Positions 1-5,159 of a stretch of DNA of 9,393 nt are shown here, in pieces. How positions within the stretch are numbered: position 1 is the stretch's first letter; every line of letters begins with the position of its first letter. A program made the position numbers and the translations under genes. Source of the stretch: Paraktedonobacter sp035294465 (GTDB lineage: Bacteria > Chloroflexota > Ktedonobacteria > Ktedonobacterales > Ktedonobacteraceae); assembly GCA_035294465.1 (NCBI GenBank), contig DATGKW010000213.1, positions 1 through 9,393 on the forward strand. The letters run 5' to 3'. Under the pieces are notes generated by a model. The model ran no database searches and was not told where the DNA came from. It saw only the letters and a program-made list of their open reading frames with translations.

Positions 1-498
1 CCCGTTGGCGTGGGCAAGACAACGGTGGCCTGGATGGTCTCCGAACTGCTTGAACAGGCCAATGTCGCCCATGCCTGCATAGATATTGACGCCCTGCGCT
101 GGCACTACCCGCGACCGCTAGACGATCCTTTCAGTACCCGCCTGGCAATGAAGAATCTGGCGGCCATCTGGGCCAATTTTCAAGAATACGGCGCGACGCA
201 TCTGGTTGTCGCCGACGTGATCGAGGAGCCTGAAGATCTCAATCGTTATCGAGCCACGATTCCGAGCGCGGAGATCTTTGTGGTCAGGCTGCGCGCTTCG
301 CTGGAGACGCTGGCGCAGCGCATAAGACAGCGCGAGATTGGTGATGGTCTGGAATGGCACCTGGCGCGCGCTCCTGTGCTGGTCGAGATTATGGAGCGCA
401 ATAAACTTGAGAACCTGCTTGTTGAAACAGATAGCAAACCTATCAAGCAGATCGCGGAAGAAATTCTGGCCGCGTGGCTACCGCGAGTGATATACTAG
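1..498 (+). CDS. P-loop NTPase / small-molecule kinase-like protein (5' end outside window)
   Basis: The reading frame is open from the first base and starts inside a Walker A loop (PVGVGKTT), so only the start codon and a few residues of the first beta strand are probably missing. The ATG-less GTG at base 10 lies within the P-loop and cannot be the true start. After the P-loop come a helix (VAWMVSELLEQ), a strand with acidic residues (CIDIDALRW), a second strand (THLVVADVI) and a basic lid-like stretch (RLRASLETLAQRIRQRE). This order resembles the shikimate/adenylate-kinase-like or AAA_33 group of small P-loop kinases, which phosphorylate small molecules or nucleotides in the cytoplasm. About 165 residues are visible, a normal length for such single-domain enzymes. 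The substrate cannot be read from the sequence. The deacetylase gene follows on the same strand after about 38 bases and may be co-transcribed. The P-loop assignment is firm; the kinase role is inference. Confidence 0.8.
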   Translation, partial: PVGVGKTTVAWMVSELLEQANVAHACIDIDALRWHYPRPLDDPFSTRLAMKNLAAIWANFQEYGATHLVVADVIEEPEDLNRYRATIPSAEIFVVRLRASLETLAQRIRQREIGDGLEWHLARAPVLVEIMERNKLENLLVETDSKPIKQIAEEILAAWLPRVIY

Positions 499-536
499 AA
501 CAATATGTAGAGTTAATAGAAAGGCACAGTTTAACC

Positions 537-1340
537 ATGGCAGACAGGAAAGCGCCCGGCGCTTTGCAAGTCGTCACTGAACCGGATTTTGAAGCAATGG
601 TGATCGGCGCGCATCCCGATGACAATGACTTCGCGGCCGCGGGCACCAGCGCGCTGTGGGTCAAACAGGGCAAAAAGGTTGTCTGGGTTGTCATGACCGA
701 TGGAACCGAAGGCAGCGAAGTACCCTCCGTCGATGCCAACGAACTCATGCTCACACGTGAACAGGAACAGCGCGCGGCCTGCGAGGTTCTGGGAGTGCAG
801 GCGGTCGAATTCCTGCGCTTCCCCGATGGGCACCTGCGCAACACTGACGAGGCACGCCAGGCCGTCGTCAGGTTGATCCGCAAATATCGCCCGCGCCTGG
901 TGCTCACACACGATCCTATCCAGCGCATCTTCGCACCCGATCCCGACGAGAAGCCAGATGACACAGCCTACCTCAATCATCCAGATCACCGCGCGACCGG
1001 TGACATCGTGCTGGACGCAATCTTTCCGGCAGCAGGAAATCCGCGCGCGTATCGCGAACTGCTGGCCGAGGGACTGCAACCGTACCGCGTCCATGAAGTC
1101 TACTTCTTCATGTCCGAACTGGACAACACCTATATCGACATCAGCGAAACCGTCGAGCTAAAGGCGCAGGGCCTCAAGTGCCACAGAACGCAATTCGACC
1201 CCGATTGGGACCCGGTTAAAGAGATTAAAGAATGGGCTGCGGGAACCGCGAAACGGGCCAAAGAGAAGAAAGGGCTGGAGATGAAGTACGCCGAGTCCTT
1301 CCGCAGGATTAAGTTGTACGTGCCAAAGGATGAATCATAA
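537..1340 (+). CDS. PIG-L/LmbE family zinc-dependent deacetylase
   Basis: The protein has 267 residues from the ATG chosen here. The signature zinc-binding motif AHPDDND is at residues 25-31 and the second metal-ligand motif HPDH at 148-151. A TDG motif around D55 also fits the family. PIG-L/LmbE enzymes remove N-acetyl groups from GlcNAc-type conjugates; MshB and BshB in mycothiol and bacillithiol synthesis are examples, and others act on antibiotic or glycolipid intermediates. No signal peptide is visible, so it is probably cytoplasmic. A longer reading from GTG at 474 would add 21 residues and overlap the upstream gene by 25 bases, but it has no better ribosome site. ATG 537 has only a modest AAGG 12 bases upstream, so the start is not certain. 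Its stop is one base from the stop of the convergent lipoprotein gene. The family call is firm; the substrate is unknown, and a link to the sugar operon is not evident. Confidence 0.9.
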   Translation: MADRKAPGALQVVTEPDFEAMVIGAHPDDNDFAAAGTSALWVKQGKKVVWVVMTDGTEGSEVPSVDANELMLTREQEQRAACEVLGVQAVEFLRFPDGHLRNTDEARQAVVRLIRKYRPRLVLTHDPIQRIFAPDPDEKPDDTAYLNHPDHRATGDIVLDAIFPAAGNPRAYRELLAEGLQPYRVHEVYFFMSELDNTYIDISETVELKAQGLKCHRTQFDPDWDPVKEIKEWAAGTAKRAKEKKGLEMKYAESFRRIKLYVPKDES

Positions 1341-1341
1341 C

Positions 1342-1950
1342 TTACGACGCAAAGCGAAAAGATTTCACCATACGCGTAAAGAAGTCATGCACGTTCTGTG
1401 AATAGGTACTGGCGACATCCTGGTAAAAAAGAAGATAAATCTCCGTGTTCTTCGAGCTGATCACGCGGTCAACGCCAAGCACCGTCTCTTTGATCGACAG
1501 CGTTGAACCGCCCTGGCTGACCCGCTTCTCGACGGTCCCCTGGTACCAGCTTTCCCCAGCCAATATCGTCTGGCTCAGGCTCGATGCCGGGGCGGGATGA
1601 CCGGAAGAACCTAGCAGGAATTTGAGCATGATATCTTTAGCGGAAGCCAGGCTATTCGTTCTGACGGCATACTCGACCTGCAAGAACGTACTGGCGCTTC
1701 CTTGTTTGATAAAGACCATGCCCTGGAGCATCTCTAGCTGCGGATATTGCGTTCCCAGGTAGAAATCTTTTGTCGCTACCTCCCAGTTGCTGAGGTAGCT
1801 CAGGGTAAAGGCGCTTCCCTGGTAGTTTTTCCAGACGGGAGGCGGAGTAATGGTTGTTCCCCCTGAGCAGGAACTGAGGACGAGCAAAGCGACTGAGAAA
1901 CAGAGAGAGAGATAAAATATGCGTGTCAGACGTGTGATCAAGCTGTTCAT
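1342..1950 (-). CDS. Small secreted lipoprotein, possibly PsbP-like fold
   Basis: The 202-residue protein begins with a basic n-region and a hydrophobic stretch (FYLSLCFSVALLVL) that ends in a lipobox LSSC. Cys28 would be the lipidated first residue of the mature protein, so it should sit on the outer face of the membrane. The start at 1950 is favoured by an AGGAGG eight bases upstream. A longer frame up to 2028 would put 26 polar residues before the signal peptide. The mature part has a short Pro/Thr spacer, then a segment around AFTLSYLSNWEV and a C-terminal VKSFRF. This pattern recalls PsbP-like proteins of bacteria, but that is a weak resemblance by eye. It lies downstream of the LacI-type repressor gene on the same strand with an 81-base gap and may be read from the same transcript. 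No specific function can be assigned. Confidence 0.8.
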   Translation of the reverse strand: MNSLITRLTRIFYLSLCFSVALLVLSSCSGGTTITPPPVWKNYQGSAFTLSYLSNWEVATKDFYLGTQYPQLEMLQGMVFIKQGSASTFLQVEYAVRTNSLASAKDIMLKFLLGSSGHPAPASSLSQTILAGESWYQGTVEKRVSQGGSTLSIKETVLGVDRVISSKNTEIYLLFYQDVASTYSQNVHDFFTRMVKSFRFAS

Positions 1951-1982
1951 CGAACAAGCCTCCTTGCCTCTCTCGGCGTGAT

Positions 1983-2003
1983 GAGAGATCTCTCCGGCGC
2001 CGG
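1983..2003. repeat. Two abutting perfect palindromes between repressor and lipoprotein genes
   Basis: A 12-bp perfect palindrome (GAGAGATCTCTC, 1983-1994) overlaps by one base a 10-bp perfect palindrome (CCGGCGCCGG, 1994-2003). They lie in the short gap between the LacI-type gene and the lipoprotein gene, about 33 bases upstream of the lipoprotein start. No T-tract follows in either direction, so a classical intrinsic terminator is not supported. They could form an mRNA hairpin or be a protein-binding site; the palindromes themselves are seen directly, the role is not known. Confidence 0.4.
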
Positions 2004-2031
2004 CCGGATCTTCATCGAGAAACAACATCGT

Positions 2032-3084
2032 TTATCGCTCAGGCAGAGGCCCGCTGCGGGGCGCAGCGCAGGATTGCCTCACCACCAGCGATGTTGACAG
2101 TTCGACATGGTTTGATTCGAGTTGCTGGCCGGCGATCAGCCGCAGCAGCATATTGGCCGCCATCTTTCCAATCTCGACCAGCGGCTGGTGAATAGTTGTG
2201 AGAGGTGGCGACATCTGAGCGGTGTACATCACGTCATCGAAGCCGATCACGCTCATTTGATCGGGGACGCGAATGTTGCGCTCGTAGAGCACCTGATAGA
2301 CACCTGCCGCCTGCGCGTCGTTGCCAGCGAAAATGGCTGTGGGCGGATCTGACCGGTCGAGCAGGTAGCGCGTTTGCTGCGCTCCATCACCCAGTAGATA
2401 GTTGCCTTCACAGATCAAAGCAGGATCTACCGGTATGTCTGCCCGCTCAAGCGCCTCGCGATAGCCCGCCAGGCGCGCGCGGGAAGTGGTGAGATGAAGC
2501 GGTCCGGTGATAATGCCAATGCGGCGATGGCCCAGGGAAATCAGATACTCTGTCGCTGTATATCCTCCCAGCCAGATAGTTGACCCAATGGTGGGGAACG
2601 CTGTGGTTGGTTCGTTGCGGTCGCCAATAGCTACAAAAGGAATGCCCCGCGCCATCAACGCATTGGCGATACCAATCTTCTCATAGGGCAGCAGAAGCAG
2701 GACGCCATCGGTCGATTGGTCAGGCAGGCGCCGCAGCCAGAGGCGTTCTCTCTCTTCGTCTTCGTTTGTGGCGAAGACTACCAGGCGTTGTCCGCTCTCT
2801 GCAAGCGCATCCTGAATGCCATGCATAATACCCAGGTCGTAGCCACCCTCCAGGCGCATGATCACCAGATCAATCAGCCCACTCTGCCCCTTACGGAGCT
2901 GGCGGGCCGCGTGATTCTGCACATAGTCGTGTTGTTCGATCAGTTGCCAGATGCGAGCCCGCGTTGAGCTGCCCACACCGGGAAGTTCATTGAGCACCTT
3001 GGAGACCGTTGTCGTGGAAACCCCTGCCTCCTTCGCAATTTGCGCCATTGTCGAACGTTTCACTTGTTTCTGCTCCAAGGTCAC
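2032..3084 (-). CDS. LacI-family transcriptional repressor of the adjacent sugar operon
   Basis: The protein has 350 residues, a normal LacI/GalR-family length. The N-terminal helix-turn-helix is clear at about residues 12-32 (TMAQIAKEAGVSTTTVSKVL), followed by a hinge-helix region (HAARQLRKGQSG). The periplasmic-binding-protein-like effector domain has the family landmarks HRRIGIITGP, AIFAGNDAQAAGV, VIGFDDV and TTIHQPL. Such proteins bind palindromic operators as dimers and release DNA on binding a sugar or sugar derivative. The listed start is GTG at 3084, but the AGGGAG upstream sits only one base from it. TTG two codons inside (3078) has the better seven-base spacing, so the true start may be two residues shorter. 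The gene diverges from the ABC operon, and operator-like sites lie in front of both transcripts, which suggests local and self control. The effector is probably an oligosaccharide from the same pathway (inference). Confidence 0.93.
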   Translation of the reverse strand: MTLEQKQVKRSTMAQIAKEAGVSTTTVSKVLNELPGVGSSTRARIWQLIEQHDYVQNHAARQLRKGQSGLIDLVIMRLEGGYDLGIMHGIQDALAESGQRLVVFATNEDEERERLWLRRLPDQSTDGVLLLLPYEKIGIANALMARGIPFVAIGDRNEPTTAFPTIGSTIWLGGYTATEYLISLGHRRIGIITGPLHLTTSRARLAGYREALERADIPVDPALICEGNYLLGDGAQQTRYLLDRSDPPTAIFAGNDAQAAGVYQVLYERNIRVPDQMSVIGFDDVMYTAQMSPPLTTIHQPLVEIGKMAANMLLRLIAGQQLESNHVELSTSLVVRQSCAAPRSGPLPER

Positions 3085-3101
3085 ACTCCCTTTTCATTGT
3101 T

Positions 3102-3117
3102 AGGTAAACGATAACCT
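3102..3117. promoter_or_regulatory. LacI-type operator candidate O1 (repressor gene)
   Basis: AGGTAAACGATAACCT is an imperfect palindrome with the central CG step typical of LacI/GalR operators; six of eight positions per arm agree, with outer AGGT/ACCT arms. It begins about 10 bases downstream of the predicted start of the repressor transcript, where a bound repressor would block initiation or early elongation. It resembles the two sites in front of the uptake operon. Binding by the neighbouring LacI-type protein, and therefore autorepression, is inference. Confidence 0.55.
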
Positions 3118-3132
3118 AGTTTTGTTGCGTTA

Positions 3133-3162
3133 ATCGTACCATGATTTTTCCCAAATTGTCAA
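3133..3162 (-). promoter_or_regulatory. Promoter for the LacI-type repressor gene
   Basis: On the minus strand a consensus -35 TTGACA (3157-3162) is followed, after 18 bases, by TACGAT (3133-3138) preceded by TGG, an extended -10 pattern. Transcription would start near 3126, about 40 bases before the GTG start codon. The O1 operator candidate lies just downstream. The match to a housekeeping sigma-factor promoter is good but has not been tested. Confidence 0.55.
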
Positions 3163-3165
3163 CCT

Positions 3166-3181
3166 CATCTTTGCGAAGATG
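3166..3181. promoter_or_regulatory. 16-bp near-palindrome between the divergent promoters
   Basis: CATCTTTGCGAAGATG has perfect 6-bp arms around TGCG. It lies four bases from the -35 box of the repressor promoter and about 80 bases upstream of the -35 box of the uptake promoter. Its position fits an activator or a second regulator site. It does not match the GGTAA...TTACC pattern of the other sites. No function is established. Confidence 0.3.
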
Positions 3182-3260
3182 CCCGTACAGAACTTCAATT
3201 GCCCGCGTTTTTCTGGCGAGGCTGGCGAAAAAGGGAAGATCACGAGAAAGTATCGACCCC

Positions 3261-3289
3261 TTGACAACAACAATTTTCTATGCTACCTT
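3261..3289 (+). promoter_or_regulatory. Promoter for the sugar-uptake/glycosidase operon
   Basis: A consensus -35 TTGACA (3261-3266) is followed by a 17-base spacer and TACCTT (3284-3289). The -10 hexamer is weak, with three of six matches, but TGC directly before it makes an extended -10. Transcription would start near 3296. Both operator candidates O2 and O3 lie in the first 65 transcribed bases. This is the only good promoter I found upstream of the binding-protein gene. Confidence 0.55.
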
Positions 3290-3304
3290 TGCTTTCAAGC
3301 AAAG
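3287..3304. promoter_or_regulatory. 18-bp near-palindrome over the transcription start
   Basis: CTTTGCTT-TC-AAGCAAAG has perfect 8-bp arms and overlaps the end of the -10 box and the predicted start site. It may be a binding site for a regulator other than the LacI-type protein, because the arm sequence differs. It may instead be a 5'-end hairpin. The right arm, AGCAAAGA, recurs 35 bases downstream as part of a direct repeat. The symmetry is seen; the role is inferred. Confidence 0.35.
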
Positions 3305-3357
3305 AATAGAGTAAACGTTACCCTGATTTTTGAGCAAAGATCAGAGTAAATGTTACC
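3298..3357. repeat. Imperfect direct repeat, 35-bp period
   Basis: Copies at 3298-3322 and 3333-3357 match at 22 of 25 positions. Each consists of AGCAAAGA, a short variable step, and AGAGTAAA(C/T)GTTACC. Similarity fades after the operator core, so the repeat appears to be a duplicated regulatory module rather than a coding or mobile-element repeat. Confidence 0.7.
3309..3324. promoter_or_regulatory. LacI-type operator candidate O2 (uptake operon)
   Basis: GAGTAAACGTTACCCT contains the AACGTT core with central CG and GTAA/TTAC arms. It lies at about +14 to +29 of the predicted uptake transcript, a roadblock position. It shares GTAAACG with O1 and GTAAA(C/T)GTTACC with O3. Recognition by the divergently encoded LacI-type protein is inference. 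Confidence 0.5.
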
Positions 3358-3359
3358 TA
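3344..3359. promoter_or_regulatory. LacI-type operator candidate O3 (uptake operon)
   Basis: GAGTAAATGTTACCTA repeats O2 with a T for C at the centre, so the central CG is TG. Its centre is 35 bp from that of O2, between three and three and a half helical turns. It may be a weaker second site. Its right arm ACCT matches O1 better than that of O2 does. Confidence 0.42.
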
Positions 3360-3424
3360 TGTTCTGTTGAGATCTTTCGTCGCCGTTGGACGAACAAGTT
3401 CTTTTCGAGGAGGTTTGATAAGCT

Positions 3425-3514
3425 ATGAGGCTGAGACCTTCGCGGCGTTCTTTCCTTCACAGGAACGCTCCAGGCCGCATTGCCTCACGTGTACTGCGCG
3501 CGGTCGGGGAATAA
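3425..3514 (+). CDS. Possible 29-residue leader peptide in the uptake-operon mRNA
   Basis: An ATG at 3425 is preceded by GAGGAGG with an 11-base gap and opens a frame of 29 codons ending in TAA at 3512-3514. The ribosome site is as strong as that of the binding-protein gene. The peptide is very basic, with eight arginines, and has no hydrophobic segment. It contains SRRSFLHRN near its start, which resembles SRRSFLQRS in the Tat signal of the binding protein encoded downstream. It could be a regulatory leader peptide, a remnant of a duplicated gene start, or chance. An overlapping frame of 82 codons from TTG 3367 has no ribosome site and is less likely. The ORF and its Shine-Dalgarno sequence are seen; translation is not shown. 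Confidence 0.35.
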   Translation: MRLRPSRRSFLHRNAPGRIASRVLRAVGE

Positions 3515-3606
3515 GCGTTCACTGCCAGCGCTCCTTTCTGCTTGCTCCCACCGGGCGATCTTTGCGTAGAAAAATCGATGGTCCTTTCTTCAATGTAGGT
3601 GTGTTG

Positions 3607-3642
3607 ATGTTGTGACACTTCTACCTGACATACTCACAACAT
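3607..3642 (+). promoter_or_regulatory. Leader stem-loop upstream of the binding-protein gene
   Basis: ATGTTGTGA (3607-3615) and TCACAACAT (3634-3642) are perfect 9-bp inverted arms around an 18-base loop. The stem ends about 26 bases before the ribosome site of the binding-protein gene. No T-tract follows, so it is not a classical terminator. It could shape translation or mRNA stability, or be a site for a dimeric regulator with widely spaced half-sites. Confidence 0.4.
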
Positions 3643-3681
3643 GACATAGGGAAGACATGTGCTTTTTCAAGGAGGTCTTTC

Positions 3682-5067
3682 ATGGCTACGGATCCAAATG
3701 TTACATCTTCGTCCCCTTTCAGCCGCAGAAGTTTTCTGCAACGCTCTGCTCTCGTTGGCGCTGGCGCTCTTGGTCTGGAATCCTTTTTAGCCGCCTGTGG
3801 CTCGACCACAACTGCATCATCGACGGTGACTGCGACGGTGAATACGCTGCCACCTCCCAGTAATCCTGGCGCGGTCTATTTGTTTAACCAGATGATTAAG
3901 CAATTTGAGCAGGCTTACCCCAATGAGAAGATTGTGGGCAAAAACGATCCCTACGATCCCACAACCTATCTGGCTAAAGTGGCAGCGGGGCAGGCGGAAG
4001 ACGCAACAGAGAGCTATTTTACTGAACCACCGCTTCTCATTAGCAAACACGCGGTAGCCGATATTACGAGCCTGGCCAAAAGCTGGCAGTACTGGAGCAG
4101 CTATAATCCTGGCATTGCCGCGATTGCCACCGATGCCTCGACCGGCAAAATCTATGGCGTTCCCGTCAATGGCTACGCGCTTGGTATTTACTATAACCGC
4201 AAGATGTTCCAGGCAGTGGGACTCGATCCCGATAAGCCGCCAACGACCTGGGATGAATTCCGCAGTTATGCCAAAGAACTGACTACCGCGAGCGTGGCAG
4301 GCTACGCAGAGACCAGCACCAGCAACCAGGGCGGCTGGCATTTCACCAACTGGATGTATACCGCTGGTGGGGACATGCAATCCGCCGATGGCACCAAAGC
4401 GACGTTTAACAGTCCCCAGGGCGTGAGCGTGCTTCAGTTACTCAAGAATATGCGCTTCACCGACAAATCGATGACGAAGCAGCAGCTCATGACTCAGGCC
4501 GATACGCTTCAGTTATTAGCGACAAATAAGGTAGCGATGGTCGTTATGGCACCTGATCAGCTGGATACCTTTAAGACAACGCTGGGCGCGAATCTGAACG
4601 ATTTTGGCATCGGCCCGATGCCGCAAAATGGGGGCAATGCGGCACTAACCGGTGGCAATATTTTCATTTTCAATCCCAAGTCGTCTCAAGCGGTAATTAA
4701 AGCTGCCTTCGACTATGTTATCTATACCAATTTCAATCTGAATGTGGTAGAAAGCGGCTACGCTCAGGCGGCTGCTGCCGGACAGGTGGTAGGCGCTCCG
4801 ACTAATGTCCTCTTTACCGGCACTTTCCAGCAAAAGCTGAACGCTCTTGCAGCCAAGTACGCGAATGTGCCACTGGCGAACTACACAACGTTCGTCAATT
4901 CAACCCTCACGTTGCGCCCAGAGCCACGCAACCAGACCCAGAAAATGTACGCGACGCTTGATCCGGTGATGCAGGCGATCCTGACCAATCCGAATGCCGA
5001 CCCGCAGGCGCTGCTGAATCAAGCAGCTCAACAGTTCCAACAAATTCTCGACTCGTCGGCCTCTTGA
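3682..5067 (+). CDS. CUT1 sugar ABC transporter, Tat-exported solute-binding lipoprotein
   Basis: The 461-residue protein is of family-1 extracellular solute-binding type. Its N-terminus has a twin-arginine motif SRRSFLQ (R15-R16), a mild hydrophobic stretch and a lipobox LAAC with Cys39. It is therefore probably exported folded by the Tat system and anchored as a lipoprotein. The mature part opens with an N-terminal lobe typical of the family (FNQMIKQFEQAYPNEKIVG) and later shows GVPVNGYALGIYYNRKMF and PPTTWDEFRSYAKEL, common in maltose/oligosaccharide binders. AAGGAGG six bases before ATG 3682 fixes the start. It is the first large gene of the operon and is followed by two permeases and a secreted glycosidase. 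The ligand is inferred to be an alpha-glucan oligosaccharide from that context, not from visible binding residues. Confidence 0.93.
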   Translation: MATDPNVTSSSPFSRRSFLQRSALVGAGALGLESFLAACGSTTTASSTVTATVNTLPPPSNPGAVYLFNQMIKQFEQAYPNEKIVGKNDPYDPTTYLAKVAAGQAEDATESYFTEPPLLISKHAVADITSLAKSWQYWSSYNPGIAAIATDASTGKIYGVPVNGYALGIYYNRKMFQAVGLDPDKPPTTWDEFRSYAKELTTASVAGYAETSTSNQGGWHFTNWMYTAGGDMQSADGTKATFNSPQGVSVLQLLKNMRFTDKSMTKQQLMTQADTLQLLATNKVAMVVMAPDQLDTFKTTLGANLNDFGIGPMPQNGGNAALTGGNIFIFNPKSSQAVIKAAFDYVIYTNFNLNVVESGYAQAAAAGQVVGAPTNVLFTGTFQQKLNALAAKYANVPLANYTTFVNSTLTLRPEPRNQTQKMYATLDPVMQAILTNPNADPQALLNQAAQQFQQILDSSAS

Positions 5068-5085
5068 AGCAGGCAGGGATGCGAG

Positions 5086-5130
5086 GGAACAGCTTTCCTC
5101 CTACTGGAAAGCTGTTCCTGCTCGATGAGC
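5086..5130 (+). promoter_or_regulatory. Strong intercistronic stem-loop after the binding-protein gene
   Basis: GGAACAGCTTTCC (5086-5098) and GGAAAGCTGTTCC (5106-5118) form a perfect 13-bp stem with a 7-base loop. A smaller GCTC-GAT-GAGC hairpin (5120-5130) follows at once. There is no T-run after either, so transcription probably continues into the permeases, whose ribosome site starts at 5147. In sugar ABC operons such as malEFG, a hairpin after the binding-protein gene protects the upstream mRNA and helps make binding protein exceed permease. The same role is inferred here. An attenuating terminator is the alternative. Confidence 0.65.
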
Positions 5131-5159
5131 ACACTCTTCTGATACGAAGGGAGATATCT

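Larger units (their letters stand above)
3085..3681. other. Divergent control region between repressor gene and sugar-uptake operon
   Basis: This stretch of about 600 bases holds no long convincing gene. From left to right it contains an operator candidate next to the repressor gene, the repressor promoter, a 16-bp near-palindrome, the uptake-operon promoter and a near-palindrome at its start site. Two further operator candidates in a direct repeat follow, then a 29-codon ORF with a strong ribosome site, a 9-bp stem-loop and the ribosome site of the binding-protein gene. If transcription starts near 3296, the leader of the uptake mRNA is about 385 nt, unusually long for a simple repressed operon. 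I saw no recognised riboswitch and no hairpin with a T-tract. Bases 3515-3600 show nothing I can name. Confidence 0.75.

Noticed and set aside
531..1094. 187-codon minus-strand ORF
   Set aside because: Lies wholly antisense to the deacetylase gene, whose zinc motifs are intact; composition is typical of a GC-rich shadow frame.
3208..3232. TTTTTC...GAAAAA inverted repeat as a terminator
   Set aside because: Only A/T arms of 6 bp around a 13-base loop, located upstream of the uptake promoter where no transcript is expected to end.
3367..3615. 82-codon plus-strand ORF in the leader
   Set aside because: Starts at a TTG without a ribosome site, has no recognisable domain, and overlaps the better supported 29-codon ORF in another frame.
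3607..3642. CRP-type site suggested by TTGTGA and TCACAA
   Set aside because: The half-sites are separated by 18 bases rather than the six expected for CRP, so a stem-loop is the simpler reading.
3817..4380. 187-codon minus-strand ORF
   Set aside because: Antisense to the clear solute-binding protein, with no start signal or domain.
5064..5159. Longer permease start at TTG 5064 overlapping the binding-protein stop
   Set aside because: No ribosome site at suitable spacing, and it would translate through the 13-bp stem; ATG 5160 has AAGGGAG at six bases.
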